NCBI GenBank assembly: GCA_035550775.1
Contig: DASZOO010000160.1
Coordinates: 1 to 43,802 of the forward strand
DNA: 43,802 bases
Origin: JAOUEA01 sp035550775
GTDB lineage: Bacteria; Actinomycetota; UBA4738; HRBIN12
Direction of reading: 5' to 3'
Below the pieces are notes generated by a model. That model saw only the letters and a program-made list of their open reading frames with translations, did no database searches and was not told the DNA's origin. The position numbers were made by a program, and so were the translations under genes. Below are positions 7,805 to 16,100 of this stretch, in pieces (position 1 is the stretch's first letter; the number at the start of each line of letters is the position of its first letter).

Positions 7805-9094
7805 TCACGCCGTGGAGCGCGCGGCCTCCGATCGATACCGCCGGAGCTCGGGATAGACCGACGCGACCACCCCCGCGCCGGCCACGCAGGCCAGCCCGCC
7901 GGCCACCACGCTGATCGTCGGAGTGAACCACGCGGCCACGATGCCGGCCTCGAAGTCACCCAACCGCGGGCCGCCGGACACGACGAGGATGAAGATCGTC
8001 GAGAGCCTTCCACGGAGTCGGTCGGGGGTCGCGAGCTGCGCGATCGTCGACCGGAAGATCGCACTGATCACGTCGGCCGCTCCGGCGATCGCGAGGAAGA
8101 GCAGGGCGAGGGGCAGGTTCGAGCCGACCAGTCCGAACGCTGCGATCGCTGCGCCCCAGGCGGTCACGGCCCATATCACCGCGACCCCCTGCCGGTGGAC
8201 GCGTCGCACCCATCCTCCCGAGGCCGCGCCGATGAGGGCGCCGACCGAGGGTGCCGCGAAGAGCAATCCGACGATCTCGGCTCCGCGATCGAACTGGCTG
8301 AGCGCCAGCACCGGGAACAACGCCGCCGGCATCCCGAAGACCATCGCGATCAGGTCGATCACGAACGTCGAGGCGACGAGGCGGTTCCTGCGGACGAAGC
8401 CGAACCCCTCCTTGACCGCCGCCCAGCCTGACGCGCCGCTTCCATCGTGCTCCGGGGGCATCGGGCGCATCAGCGACGCGGCCACGAAGAGCCCTGCGTA
8501 GGTCACCAGGTCGACGGCGTACGCGGCGCCGAAGCCGAACGTGTGGATCACCACGCCCGCCGCGGCCGGACCGACGACGGTCACGGTCTGCCAGAGCACC
8601 TGGTTGAGGGTGAGGGCCGACGGAAGCAGCTCGGCGCCGACCAACCTCGGGGTCATCGCCGACCGGGCCGGGTGCTCGATCGCGCCGACGAAGGCGGTCA
8701 GGGCGTTGGCGCCGTAGACGAGGGCGAGCGGGGGACGGCCCGAGAGCGCTCCGGCCAGCAGGATGGCGGCGCCCAGCGCCATGAACACCTGCGACCACAT
8801 CAGGATCGAACGCCGGTCGCGGGCGTCGATGAACGTGGACCCCACGAGGGACCCCGCGAACAGCGCCAGCAGCCCGGTGAGCCCCGTGAACCCGACCGCG
8901 GCGGCCGATCCGGTGAGGTCGAAGACCTGCACGTAGATCGCCACGCGGGCGAACTGGTAGCCGAGCTCGGAGACGAACTGCCCCGTCCACAGCAGCCGGT
9001 AGTCGCGGGAGACCCGCAGGGGGGTCAGGTCGAGTGCGACCGCGGAGGCCGCCGCCCGCGCGCGGCGAGGGCGGGCAGGCTCCGGCGCGTTCAT
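7805..9094 (-). CDS. MFS transporter (EntS/MFS_3-like exporter)
   Basis: A 429-residue protein with about 12 hydrophobic segments. It starts with a basic N-terminus and the LTPLRVSRDYRLLWTGQFVSELG pattern common to the MFS_3/EntS group of major facilitator exporters. RDRRSILMWSQVF matches the loop between TM2 and TM3. ATPDRLRGRLSTIF resembles the second-half loop motif. Such proteins export siderophores, drugs or other small molecules; the substrate cannot be read here. It lies upstream of otsA on the same strand, but otsA has its own -10 box, so the link to trehalose is weak. TAGCGT lies 7 bp before the ATG. Confidence 0.85.
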   Translation of the reverse strand: MNAPEPARPRRARAAASAVALDLTPLRVSRDYRLLWTGQFVSELGYQFARVAIYVQVFDLTGSAAAVGFTGLTGLLALFAGSLVGSTFIDARDRRSILMWSQVFMALGAAILLAGALSGRPPLALVYGANALTAFVGAIEHPARSAMTPRLVGAELLPSALTLNQVLWQTVTVVGPAAAGVVIHTFGFGAAYAVDLVTYAGLFVAASLMRPMPPEHDGSGASGWAAVKEGFGFVRRNRLVASTFVIDLIAMVFGMPAALFPVLALSQFDRGAEIVGLLFAAPSVGALIGAASGGWVRRVHRQGVAVIWAVTAWGAAIAAFGLVGSNLPLALLFLAIAGAADVISAIFRSTIAQLATPDRLRGRLSTIFILVVSGGPRLGDFEAGIVAAWFTPTISVVAGGLACVAGAGVVASVYPELRRYRSEAARSTA

Positions 9095-9101
9095 CGCGGC
9101 G

Positions 9102-9131
9102 ACGCTAACAGCCGCCGCCGGTCCGGGTCAG
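9102..9131 (-). promoter_or_regulatory. Promoter of the MFS gene (leaderless)
   Basis: On the minus strand CTGACC (9126-9131), an 18-bp spacer and TAGCGT (9102-9107), then 7 bp to the ATG at 9094. The -35 box overlaps the last codons of gabT. Confidence 0.55.
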
Positions 9132-10468
9132 GCGGTGGCCGCCCCGATGGCCTCGTCGAGCACGTCGAGCCCCTCGTCGAGGAGATCCTCCTCGATCGTG
9201 ATCGGCGGCAGCAGCCGCACGACGTTCCCGTACGTGCCCGCGGTGAGCACGAGGACCCCGTGTTCGAGACAGCCTCGAGCGATGGCGTTCATCGCGTCGG
9301 CACCGAGCGGTTCCTTCGAGCCACGGTCGGCCACGAGCTCGATCGCGCACATCGCGCCGCGTCCCCGCACGTCTCCCACGGCCTCGTGCCTCGAAGCGAA
9401 CGACTCGAAACGGTCCATGATCGCGGCGCCGATCTCTCGGGAGCGGGTCAGCAGGTCCTCTCGCTCGATCTTCGCGATCACGGCGAGCGAGGCCGCGGCC
9501 GCCACGGGGTTGCCGCCGTACGTGCCGCCGAGGCCGCCCGGGTGGACCGAGTCCATGATCTCGGCGCGGCCCGTGACCGCGCTGATCGGCATGCCCCCGC
9601 CGAGCGACTTCGCCGTGGTCACGAGGTCGGGAACGACGTCCTCGTCCTCGACCGCGTACCAGCGGCCGGCACGGCCCATGCCCGACTGGATCTCGTCGGC
9701 GATGAACACGATGTCGTGGGCGGTGCAGAACTCGGCGATGCCCCGTACGAAGCCGGGGGAGGGCACGACGAAGCCGCCCTCGCCCTGGATCGGTTCCATG
9801 ATCACGGCGGCGATGTTCTCCTCGCCGATGTGCTTGTGCATCTCGTCGGTCGCGTAGGCCAGGGCCTCCTCGGTCACTCGCTCGGGGTCGCCCAGCCAGC
9901 GATAGGGATAGGCGAAGGGGAGCCGGTAGATCTCGGGAGCGAACGGACCCATGCCCTGCTTGTACGGCATCACCTTCGCGGTCAGCGACATCGCGAGCAG
10001 CGTGCGGCCGTGGAACGCATGGTCGAAGGTCACGATCGCCTGCCGGCCCGTGTGGTACCGGGCGACCTTCACCGCGTTCTCGACCGCCTCCGCGCCCGAG
10101 TTGGCGAACATGGTCTTCTTCGCGTGGTCGCCGGGGGTGAGGTCGTTCAGCCGCTCGGCCAACTCGATGTAGGGCTCGCTCGCGGTCACGTGGAAGCAGG
10201 TATGCGTGTCGAGCTCGGCCTGCCGAGCGATCGCCTCGACGACCTCGGGGGCCGAGTGCCCCACGTTCAACACCGCGATGCCGGTGGCGAGGTCGATCAG
10301 GCGATTGCCGTCGACGTCCTCGACGATCGAACCCGACGCGCGGGCGGTGACGATCGGGTGGATGTTCGCCACGCCCGAAGGCACGGCCTCGCCTCGACGG
10401 GCGAACCACTCCTTCGACCTCGGACCGGGGATCTCTGTGACGACCTTGCGTTCCTGCGGGATGTCCAT
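9128..10468 (-). CDS. gabT: 4-aminobutyrate aminotransferase
   Basis: A 446-residue class III, PLP-dependent aminotransferase, normal length for GabT, moving the amino group of GABA to 2-oxoglutarate to give succinate semialdehyde. Seen: DLATGIAVLNVGHSAPEVV in the N-terminal domain, TMFANSGAEAVENAVKVAR (phosphate-binding region), FIADEIQSGMGRAG with the PLP Asp, and TTAKSLGGGMPISAV with the Schiff-base Lys. It diverges from a PucR regulator, and two aldehyde dehydrogenases follow that regulator, so a putrescine/GABA pathway is likely. The frame runs open well upstream, but the ATG at 10468 is favoured because CTGACA-17 bp-GACACT ends 7 bp before it. Confidence 0.9.
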   Translation of the reverse strand: MDIPQERKVVTEIPGPRSKEWFARRGEAVPSGVANIHPIVTARASGSIVEDVDGNRLIDLATGIAVLNVGHSAPEVVEAIARQAELDTHTCFHVTASEPYIELAERLNDLTPGDHAKKTMFANSGAEAVENAVKVARYHTGRQAIVTFDHAFHGRTLLAMSLTAKVMPYKQGMGPFAPEIYRLPFAYPYRWLGDPERVTEEALAYATDEMHKHIGEENIAAVIMEPIQGEGGFVVPSPGFVRGIAEFCTAHDIVFIADEIQSGMGRAGRWYAVEDEDVVPDLVTTAKSLGGGMPISAVTGRAEIMDSVHPGGLGGTYGGNPVAAAASLAVIAKIEREDLLTRSREIGAAIMDRFESFASRHEAVGDVRGRGAMCAIELVADRGSKEPLGADAMNAIARGCLEHGVLVLTAGTYGNVVRLLPPITIEEDLLDEGLDVLDEAIGAATA

Positions 10469-10475
10469 GCCCACG

Positions 10476-10504
10476 AGTGTCGAGCGGCAGGACCGTTCTG
10501 TCAG
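10476..10504 (-). promoter_or_regulatory. Candidate gabT promoter (leaderless)
   Basis: Minus strand: CTGACA (10499-10504), 17 bp, GACACT (10476-10481), then 7 bp to the gabT ATG. The -35 is good. The -10 deviates from TANNNT at its first base. Confidence 0.5.
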
Positions 10505-10535
10505 GCACCCGCAGCGCCATGAACCGCGCTTCCGT

Positions 10536-10605
10536 TTGTACGGTCCGGCCACTGAAGGGCCCGCACCGGGGGGGGCCAGGCCCGGGCGATGGACGTTCCG
10601 TACAA
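10536..10605. promoter_or_regulatory. Inverted CCGTACAA boxes between gabT and the PucR gene
   Basis: TTGTACGG at 10536-10543 and CCGTACAA at 10598-10605 are exact inverted copies, with 54 bp between them. The right box overlaps the -10 (TACAAT) of the regulator gene; the left box reads CCGTACAA toward gabT. A two-site operator for the divergent PucR protein is a reasonable inference, but no binding consensus is available here. Confidence 0.45.
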
Positions 10606-10606
10606 T
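10601..10606 (+). promoter_or_regulatory. -10 box of the PucR regulator gene (leaderless)
   Basis: TACAAT, near consensus, lies 6 bp before the ATG at 10613. An in-frame ATG at 10589 lies upstream of this box and would not be transcribed, which selects 10613 as the start. Confidence 0.6.
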
Positions 10607-10612
10607 CCACGC

Positions 10613-12169
10613 ATGTCCGTCACCGTTCGCGACATCGTCGCGATCCCGGGCATGCCGCTGCGCCTCCTCGCCGGCGAGCAGGCAGCCGACCGGGCGATCC
10701 GATGGGTCCACGTCTCGGAGCTCGAGGACCCGACCCCCTGGCTGAAGGGCGGCGAGCTGATCCTCACCACGGGACTCGGTGTCGGCTCGACGCCGGCGAA
10801 GCAGCGCGCCTACCTGAAACGTCTGGTCGATGCGGAGCTCACCGGACTCGGCTTCGGGCTGGGATTCACGCACGAGAAGACGCCTCGACCGCTGATCACG
10901 GCCGCGGATCGGTCGGGATTCCCGCTGTTCGAGGTGCCCTACCCCGTGCCGTTCATCGCGATCACCGAGGCGATCTTCACCCGACTCGCTGCCGAGCAGT
11001 ACGACACCCTGCAGCGGGCGGTCGACGCCGAGCACGCGCTCACGCGCGCGGTGATGGAAGGGTCGGGACCCGAGGGCATCGCTCGGTCGCTCGCGGGGGT
11101 CACGAAGGGGTGGGCGCTCCTGCTCGATCTGCACGGCCTGATCATCGCGAGCACCGGGCGGGCGGCGGCGATGCGCGCCGAGCGCATCCGGGACGAGCTG
11201 CGAACGCGGCGCTCGGACGGCACCTCGTTCAGCGTGACCCTCGTCGACCGCGGCCATCACATCTGGGTCCAGCCCGTCGGAGCGCAGGGCCGTGTCGAAG
11301 CGTTCCTCGCCGTCGGCAAGCCGGAGCAGCCGACCCAGCTCGACCGCATCGTGGCCGGTCACGCCCTCAGCCTGTTCGCGATCGAGCTCGCCAAGTCCCG
11401 CGCCGTCGCCGACGCGCAGCGCCGCCTGCAGGGAGACTTCTTCGACGAGCTCGCGAGCGAGGGGCTGCCGGCCGCCGACGCCTGGAGGGGGCTCGCCCGT
11501 TTCGGGTTCGACCGCAGCACTCAGGTGATGGTGCTCTCTCTCGAAGCGGTCGACGGAGGTCCGGGCGGGGGTGCCCTGGCCGATGCCGTGACCGATCAAC
11601 GGTCGCGGGAGGGGGGTGGATTCCTCGTCTCGGCGCACGAGCGTGGCGTGCATCTGCTGCTCCCGGCCGACGCGCAGGCCGACCCCGAAGCGATCGCTGC
11701 CTCGATCGGCGAGCGGGTCGGCGCCGGATTGCGAGCCGGCGCGGGTTCGGCGGTCGATGCGGCCGAGGTCGGCAGATCGTTGCGGGAGGCCCGGTACGCC
11801 TTGCAGGTGTGCAGGCTGGAAGGGTGGCGGTACGCGGGCTTCGCCGATCTCGGCACGTACCGCCTGCTGCTCTCGATGACCGAACCCGACGCCCTGCGCG
11901 CCTTCGCCGACTCGATGCTTGCCCCGCTCGACGCCTACGACCGGGAGCACGGGGGCGAGCTGATCGCCTCGCTCCAGGCATTCCTGCAGCACAACGCGCG
12001 GTGGGAGACCGCGGCGGCGGGGTTGTTCGTGCACCGGCACACGTTGCGCTACCGGATGCGGAAGGTGGAGGAGCTCACCGGTCGCGACCTCTCGAGCAGT
12101 TTCGACCGCATGGAGTTCTGGCTCGCGCTTCGAGCGCGCGACCTGCAGGCGGCTCAGCTCGAGGAATGA
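10613..12169 (+). CDS. PucR-family transcriptional regulator, probable control of GABA genes
   Basis: A 518-residue regulator. The N-terminal PucR domain starts with VTVRDIVAIPGMPLRLLAG and includes WVHVSELEDPTPWLKGGELILTTG. A middle CdaR-like region follows, and the C-terminus carries the family helix-turn-helix (NARWETAAAGLFVHRHTLRYRMRKVEELTG, residues ~460-490). PucR-type proteins are single-component regulators of nitrogen-compound catabolism; one, GabR, is reported to control gabTDP in Corynebacterium glutamicum. Divergence from gabT and the downstream aldehyde dehydrogenases point to the same job. The matched inverted boxes upstream suggest autoregulation. A palindrome directly follows the stop. 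Confidence 0.88.
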   Translation: MSVTVRDIVAIPGMPLRLLAGEQAADRAIRWVHVSELEDPTPWLKGGELILTTGLGVGSTPAKQRAYLKRLVDAELTGLGFGLGFTHEKTPRPLITAADRSGFPLFEVPYPVPFIAITEAIFTRLAAEQYDTLQRAVDAEHALTRAVMEGSGPEGIARSLAGVTKGWALLLDLHGLIIASTGRAAAMRAERIRDELRTRRSDGTSFSVTLVDRGHHIWVQPVGAQGRVEAFLAVGKPEQPTQLDRIVAGHALSLFAIELAKSRAVADAQRRLQGDFFDELASEGLPAADAWRGLARFGFDRSTQVMVLSLEAVDGGPGGGALADAVTDQRSREGGGFLVSAHERGVHLLLPADAQADPEAIAASIGERVGAGLRAGAGSAVDAAEVGRSLREARYALQVCRLEGWRYAGFADLGTYRLLLSMTEPDALRAFADSMLAPLDAYDREHGGELIASLQAFLQHNARWETAAAGLFVHRHTLRYRMRKVEELTGRDLSSSFDRMEFWLALRARDLQAAQLEE

Positions 12170-12183
12170 GGCGGGCGCCCGCC
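12170..12183 (+). terminator. GC palindrome immediately after the PucR gene
   Basis: GGCGGGCGCCCGCC begins at the base after the stop codon and is followed by TTGT. It can fold as a 5-bp stem with a GCGC loop. A terminator is plausible, though the T-run is minimal. Confidence 0.45.
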
Positions 12184-12315
12184 TTGTCCACGGCGTCCAA
12201 CGACGCGGTGGCGGCAAGCCGTTCCGTCGGGTGGTCCCGACTCCGTGCCCCGAGGCATACTGGCGTCTGAGCGTTGACTGAGCCGGACGTTCGCTTCCAC
12301 ATGAGGAGGGGGAAC

Positions 12316-13764
12316 ATGGCTGACAGCTACCAGATGTTCATCGGCGGCGATTGGGTCGACTCGACGTCGGGCGAGACCCGGTCGATCACGAGCCCTGCGA
12401 CGGGCGAGGTGCTCGCCGAGGTGCAGGAGGGGTCGGCGGACGACGTCGATCGTGCCGTCGCCGCGGCCCGCACGGCGTTCGACGGGACCTGGTCGGACTC
12501 GACCCCCGGGGAACGCCAGGCGGCGTTGCTGAAGATGGCCGAGATCGTCGAGGAGCACGGTGAGGAGTTCGGGCGCCTCGAGTCGGCCAATGTCGGCAAG
12601 CCCTACGCCGTCACGATGTCCGAGGAGATCCCGGTCATCGCGGACCAGTTCCGGTTCTTCGCGGGTGGGGCGCGATTCCTCGAGGGCCGGGCCGCGGGCG
12701 AATACATGAAGGGGTTCACGTCGATGATCCGCCGGGAGCCGATCGGCATCGCCGGGCTGATCGCGCCCTGGAACTATCCCTTGTACATGGCGGCGTGGAA
12801 GATGGGCCCGGCGATCGCCGCTGGCAACTGCATCGTGATCAAGCCCTCGGAGCTCACGCCGATCACGCTGCTGAAGTTCGCGCAGTACGTCGCGGAGGCC
12901 GACGTGTTCCCGCCCGGGGTGTTCAACGTGGTCACGGGCGACGGCGTGCCCGTGGGCGAACGCATCGTGCAGCACGCCGACGTCGGCATCGTGTCGCTGA
13001 CGGGTGAGACATCGACCGGCAAGCTGATCATGAAGAACGCGGCCGACACGATGAAGCGCACCCACCTCGAGCTGGGCGGCAAGGCCCCGGTCATCGTGTT
13101 CGACGACGCCGACCTCTCGTCGGCCGTCGAGTGGATCAAGACCGCCGGGTACTTCAACTCGGGTCAGGACTGCACGGCGGCGACCAGGGTCATGGCCTCC
13201 GGCGCCGTGTACGACACGCTGCTGGGCGAACTGGTCCCGCAGGTCGAGTCGCTGAAGGTCGGCGACATCTGGGACGAGGACACGGAGATGGGCTCGGTCG
13301 TCTCCAAGGAGCAGTTCGAGCGCATCTCCGGCATGGTCGACCGCGCGTCCGAGGCTGGCGCGAAGATCCTGACGGGCGGCGGTTCGATAGAGCTGGGCGA
13401 GGGCAGGTTCTTCTACCGCCCGACCCTGATCACCGACGCCCAGCAGTCCGACGAGATCATCCAGCGAGAGGTGTTCGGACCGGTCGTGACCGTGCAGCGG
13501 TTCGACGACGAGGCGCAGGCGCTCGAGTGGGCCAACGGTGTCGACTACGGGCTCGCCGCGTCGGTCTGGACCCGCGACGTCGGCCGCGCCATGCGCATGT
13601 CCCGCAAGCTGCAGTTCGGCACCGTCTGGGTGAACACCCACATCCCCTTGACGCCTGAGATGCCGCACGGTGGGTACAAGCAGTCCGGTCACGGGAAGGA
13701 CATGTCGATCTACTCGATCGAGGACTACACGAACATCAAGCACGTGATGGTCTCGCTCGACTGA
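12316..13764 (+). CDS. Aldehyde dehydrogenase, aminobutyraldehyde dehydrogenase (PatD) type
   Basis: A 482-residue NAD(P)-dependent aldehyde dehydrogenase. Seen: APWNYPLYMAAWKMGPAIAAGN (substrate and cofactor region), LELGGKAPVIVFDDAD with the catalytic Glu, and NSGQDCTAATRV with the nucleophilic Cys. The C-terminus EMPHGGYKQSGHGKDMSIYS-IEDYTNIKHVM resembles the gamma-aminobutyraldehyde dehydrogenases of putrescine breakdown, which make GABA, the substrate of the nearby gabT. The start at 12316 is preferred over an in-frame ATG 42 bp upstream because of the ribosome site AGGAGGGGGAAC. A possible -10, CATACT (12256-12261), gives this gene a leader, unlike its neighbours. Betaine-aldehyde or other substrates remain possible. 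Confidence 0.85.
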   Translation: MADSYQMFIGGDWVDSTSGETRSITSPATGEVLAEVQEGSADDVDRAVAAARTAFDGTWSDSTPGERQAALLKMAEIVEEHGEEFGRLESANVGKPYAVTMSEEIPVIADQFRFFAGGARFLEGRAAGEYMKGFTSMIRREPIGIAGLIAPWNYPLYMAAWKMGPAIAAGNCIVIKPSELTPITLLKFAQYVAEADVFPPGVFNVVTGDGVPVGERIVQHADVGIVSLTGETSTGKLIMKNAADTMKRTHLELGGKAPVIVFDDADLSSAVEWIKTAGYFNSGQDCTAATRVMASGAVYDTLLGELVPQVESLKVGDIWDEDTEMGSVVSKEQFERISGMVDRASEAGAKILTGGGSIELGEGRFFYRPTLITDAQQSDEIIQREVFGPVVTVQRFDDEAQALEWANGVDYGLAASVWTRDVGRAMRMSRKLQFGTVWVNTHIPLTPEMPHGGYKQSGHGKDMSIYSIEDYTNIKHVMVSLD

Positions 13765-13803
13765 GCGCGGCCGCACCGGCACCAACGCAGACGAGCGGCG
13801 AAC

Positions 13804-13825
13804 GGGGCGTCCGCGAGGGCGCCCC
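13804..13825 (+). terminator. Hairpin between the two aldehyde dehydrogenase genes
   Basis: GGGGCG (13804-13809) and CGCCCC (13820-13825) pair around a 10-nt loop in the 95-bp gap. No T-tract follows. It could lower read-through or protect an mRNA end. Confidence 0.35.
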
Positions 13826-13859
13826 CTGCGCTGCCTGACGAGGAAGAGGTGAGCCCACG

Positions 13860-15290
13860 ATGGCCGAGATCAAGCCGTACCTCGTGAACGGGGAATGGCG
13901 GACCGGCGAGGGGACCGTCGAGGTCCGCAATCCGTTCGATGACGACGTGGTGGCCGAGCTCGGCGTGCCGACCGAAGCCGACGTCGAGGAGGCCATGGCC
14001 ACCGCCGCCGAGACGTTCGAGGACTCCCCGAAGCTGTCGGTGGCCGCTCGGTCGAGCGCGCTCGACCACATCTCCCGGCGGCTCGACGAGACGCAGGAGG
14101 AGAACGCACGCTTGATCGCCGCCGAGGGCGGCAAGCCGCTGAAGTGGGCGAGGGTGGAAGCGGCGCGCGCGGTCTCCACGTTCCGGTGGGCCTCGGAGAC
14201 CTTGCGGCACGGTCAGGACGAGGCGATGCGCCTCGACACCGAGGCCGCGTTCGGTTCGCGGTTCGGCATCCTGCGGCGGTTCCCGCTCGGGCCGGTGTTC
14301 GGCATCACGCCGTTCAACTTCCCGTTGAACCTGGTCGCGCACAAGGTGGCGCCGGCGCTCGCGGTCGGCGCGCCGATCGTGGTGAAGCCGGCGAGCGCCA
14401 CACCGATCGGTGCCCTCCGCCTCGCCGAATTCTTCGACGAGACCGACCTGCCCAAGGGCATGTACCAGGTGTTGCCGGTGAGTTCGACGGTCGCCGACGG
14501 CATGGCGCGGGACGAGCGGTTCCGCAAGATCTCCTTCACCGGGTCGGCGGGGATCGGCTGGTACCTGAAGGGGCTCGATCCCAAGAAGCGGGTCACCTTG
14601 GAGCTCGGCGGCAACGCCGGGGTGATCGTGCACAGTGACGCCGACCTCGACCTCGCCGCGCAGCGCGTCGCGTTCGGCGGTTACTACCAGGCGGGCCAGA
14701 GCTGCATCAGCGTGCAGCGGGTGCTCGTGGCGAGCGAGGTCTACGACGAGTTCGCGGAACGGCTCACGAAGCAGGTCGAACAGCTGAAGGTCGGCGATCC
14801 GATGGATGAGACCGTCGACGTGGGACCGGTGATCACGCGGAGCGAGGTGGACCGCATCGCCGAATGGGTGGCCGAGGCCCAGGCGCAGGGAGCCGAGGTG
14901 CTCACCGGGGGCACCGCCGACGGGCCGTTCTTCCATCCGACGCTGATCTCGCGAACGACGCCGGAGATGAAGGTGCGCTGCGAGGAGGTCTTCGGGCCGG
15001 TGTGCACGATCACGCCGTACGAGACCTTCGAGGAGGCGCTCGCCGAGGTGAACGACTCCAAGTACGGCCTGCAGGCCGGTGTGTTCACGAACGACATCAA
15101 CCGCGCGTTCGACGCCCACCGCACGCTCGAGGTCGGAGGCGTGATCGTGAACGACGTGAGCGCCTTCCGGGCCGACCAGATGCCCTACGGGGGCTCGAAG
15201 GAGTCGGGCTTCGGCCGCGAGGGTCTGCGGTTCGCGATGGACGAGATGACCGAGCCTCGCATCATGGTGCTCTCGCACGTCCCGCTCTAG
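13860..15290 (+). CDS. Aldehyde dehydrogenase, possible succinate-semialdehyde dehydrogenase
   Basis: A 476-residue aldehyde dehydrogenase. GITPFNFPLNLVAHKVAPAL, ISFTGSAGIGWYLK, LELGGNAGVIVHSDADLD (catalytic Glu) and QAGQSCISVQRV (nucleophilic Cys) are all intact. The QSCISVQR form and overall pattern resemble the lactaldehyde/phosphonoacetaldehyde-type branch more than classical GabD. Context supplies a role: GabT produces succinate semialdehyde, and an oxidising step is otherwise missing here, so this may be it (inference). The ribosome site GAGGAAGAGGTGAG precedes the ATG. It shares little sequence with the previous aldehyde dehydrogenase, so this is not a recent duplication. Confidence 0.8.
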   Translation: MAEIKPYLVNGEWRTGEGTVEVRNPFDDDVVAELGVPTEADVEEAMATAAETFEDSPKLSVAARSSALDHISRRLDETQEENARLIAAEGGKPLKWARVEAARAVSTFRWASETLRHGQDEAMRLDTEAAFGSRFGILRRFPLGPVFGITPFNFPLNLVAHKVAPALAVGAPIVVKPASATPIGALRLAEFFDETDLPKGMYQVLPVSSTVADGMARDERFRKISFTGSAGIGWYLKGLDPKKRVTLELGGNAGVIVHSDADLDLAAQRVAFGGYYQAGQSCISVQRVLVASEVYDEFAERLTKQVEQLKVGDPMDETVDVGPVITRSEVDRIAEWVAEAQAQGAEVLTGGTADGPFFHPTLISRTTPEMKVRCEEVFGPVCTITPYETFEEALAEVNDSKYGLQAGVFTNDINRAFDAHRTLEVGGVIVNDVSAFRADQMPYGGSKESGFGREGLRFAMDEMTEPRIMVLSHVPL

Positions 15291-15300
15291 GGGCGCGGCG

Positions 15301-15417
15301 GTGGCAACCGTCGGGTACGTCGTAGCGGCCGCGGTCGTCGTCTTCGGCGTCTATGTTGTGTGGCGGCTGGTTCGATCGTGGCGCGACACCTACGGCTCCG
15401 GTGATCGCGAGGAGTGA
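15301..15417 (+). CDS. Small single-span membrane protein, 38 residues
   Basis: A GTG-started frame, 10 bp after the preceding stop, encodes a 38-residue peptide. Residues 3-24 (TVGYVVAAAVVVFGVYVVWRLV) form one transmembrane helix rich in Val and Ala, followed by a short polar tail (RSWRDTYGSGDREE). AGGGG lies about 8 bp before the GTG. The positive-then-acidic tail suggests Nout/Cin orientation. Its last 28 bp overlap the end of the opposite-strand hydrolase. No family is recognised. Hydrophobicity confined to one clean helix plus the ribosome site argue for a real gene, but it is short. Confidence 0.5.
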   Translation: MATVGYVVAAAVVVFGVYVVWRLVRSWRDTYGSGDREE

Positions 15418-16100
15418 CCCCGACGATCCTCCGGGGCCGGGACCGCCGACCCGCCGAGGGTCTCCGCGACGAACTCGCCGACGGCCGCGGCGGCTTCCCG
15501 TTCCCGGCGCCAGAGGTAGTGATCGGTGCCCTCGACGACGTGCAGCCGGCCGTTCGGCAGCATGGCGGCGAACGCGCTGAGGGCCTCGGGCGGGCAGTAC
15601 TCGTCATGTTCCCCCGACAGCGCGAGCACCGGGACCCGCAACCTCCTCAGGTCGGTGGCATCCGGCATCGGGGGCAGCGACAGGTCGTTCGGACGCAGGG
15701 GCATGCCGACCAGCACGAGCGCGTCGACGCGCTCGTCGTCCAGCGCTTCGCGGAGCGCGACGCTCGCGCCGAACGACCAGCCGCAGACCGCCGTGGGCAG
15801 GTCCGGCACGTGCTGTCGAACCCATCCGATCGCCGCACGGGCGTCTCGGATCTCGTCTCGGCCGCCACCGTAGATGCCGCCCGAGCCCATCACGCCGCGG
15901 AAGTTGAAGCCGAGCACGGCCAGCCCGCGCACCCCGGCGAGCTCGTTTCGCAGCGCCCAGAGGATCGGATGGTCCTTGCTCCCGCCCTGCTTGGGATGGG
16001 GATGGCACAGCACGGCAGACCCTCGCGGCACGCCGTCGGGCCGTCGCAGCTCGCCTTCGAGCCGGACCCCGTCGTCGGTGGTGAAGTTCACCGTTTCCAC
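15390..16100 (-). CDS. Alpha/beta-hydrolase (COG2945-like)
   Basis: A 236-residue cytoplasmic alpha/beta-hydrolase. The oxyanion region reads CHPHPKQGG, followed by LGFNFRGVMGSGG. The nucleophile is the Ser of CGWSFGASVA, the acid is the Asp of SGEHDEYCPP, and the His is in EGTDHYLW, so the triad is complete. Related proteins are uncharacterised serine hydrolases or small-ester and peptide hydrolases; the substrate is unknown. The start is GTG, with a second in-frame GTG 9 bp on. The gene diverges from the F420-type oxidoreductase with start codons only 11 bp apart. A CATCGT box 8 bp before the GTG may be its -10. Confidence 0.8.
   Translation of the reverse strand: METVNFTTDDGVRLEGELRRPDGVPRGSAVLCHPHPKQGGSKDHPILWALRNELAGVRGLAVLGFNFRGVMGSGGIYGGGRDEIRDARAAIGWVRQHVPDLPTAVCGWSFGASVALREALDDERVDALVLVGMPLRPNDLSLPPMPDATDLRRLRVPVLALSGEHDEYCPPEALSAFAAMLPNGRLHVVEGTDHYLWRREREAAAAVGEFVAETLGGSAVPAPEDRRGHSSRSPEP

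Noticed and set aside
6231..7856. A 541-codon plus-strand frame opposite otsA
   Set aside because: Low-complexity shadow of a gene with full GT20 motifs.
8447..10522. A 691-codon plus-strand frame opposite the MFS and gabT genes
   Set aside because: It is rich in Arg, His, Gly and Asp with no domain pattern, and is the mirror of two well-supported genes. Long empty frames are expected opposite GC-rich coding DNA.
10469..12217. Upstream extension of the gabT frame to over 1000 codons
   Set aside because: The extension runs opposite the PucR gene, lacks homology features, and a good promoter lies just before the GabT-length start at 10468.
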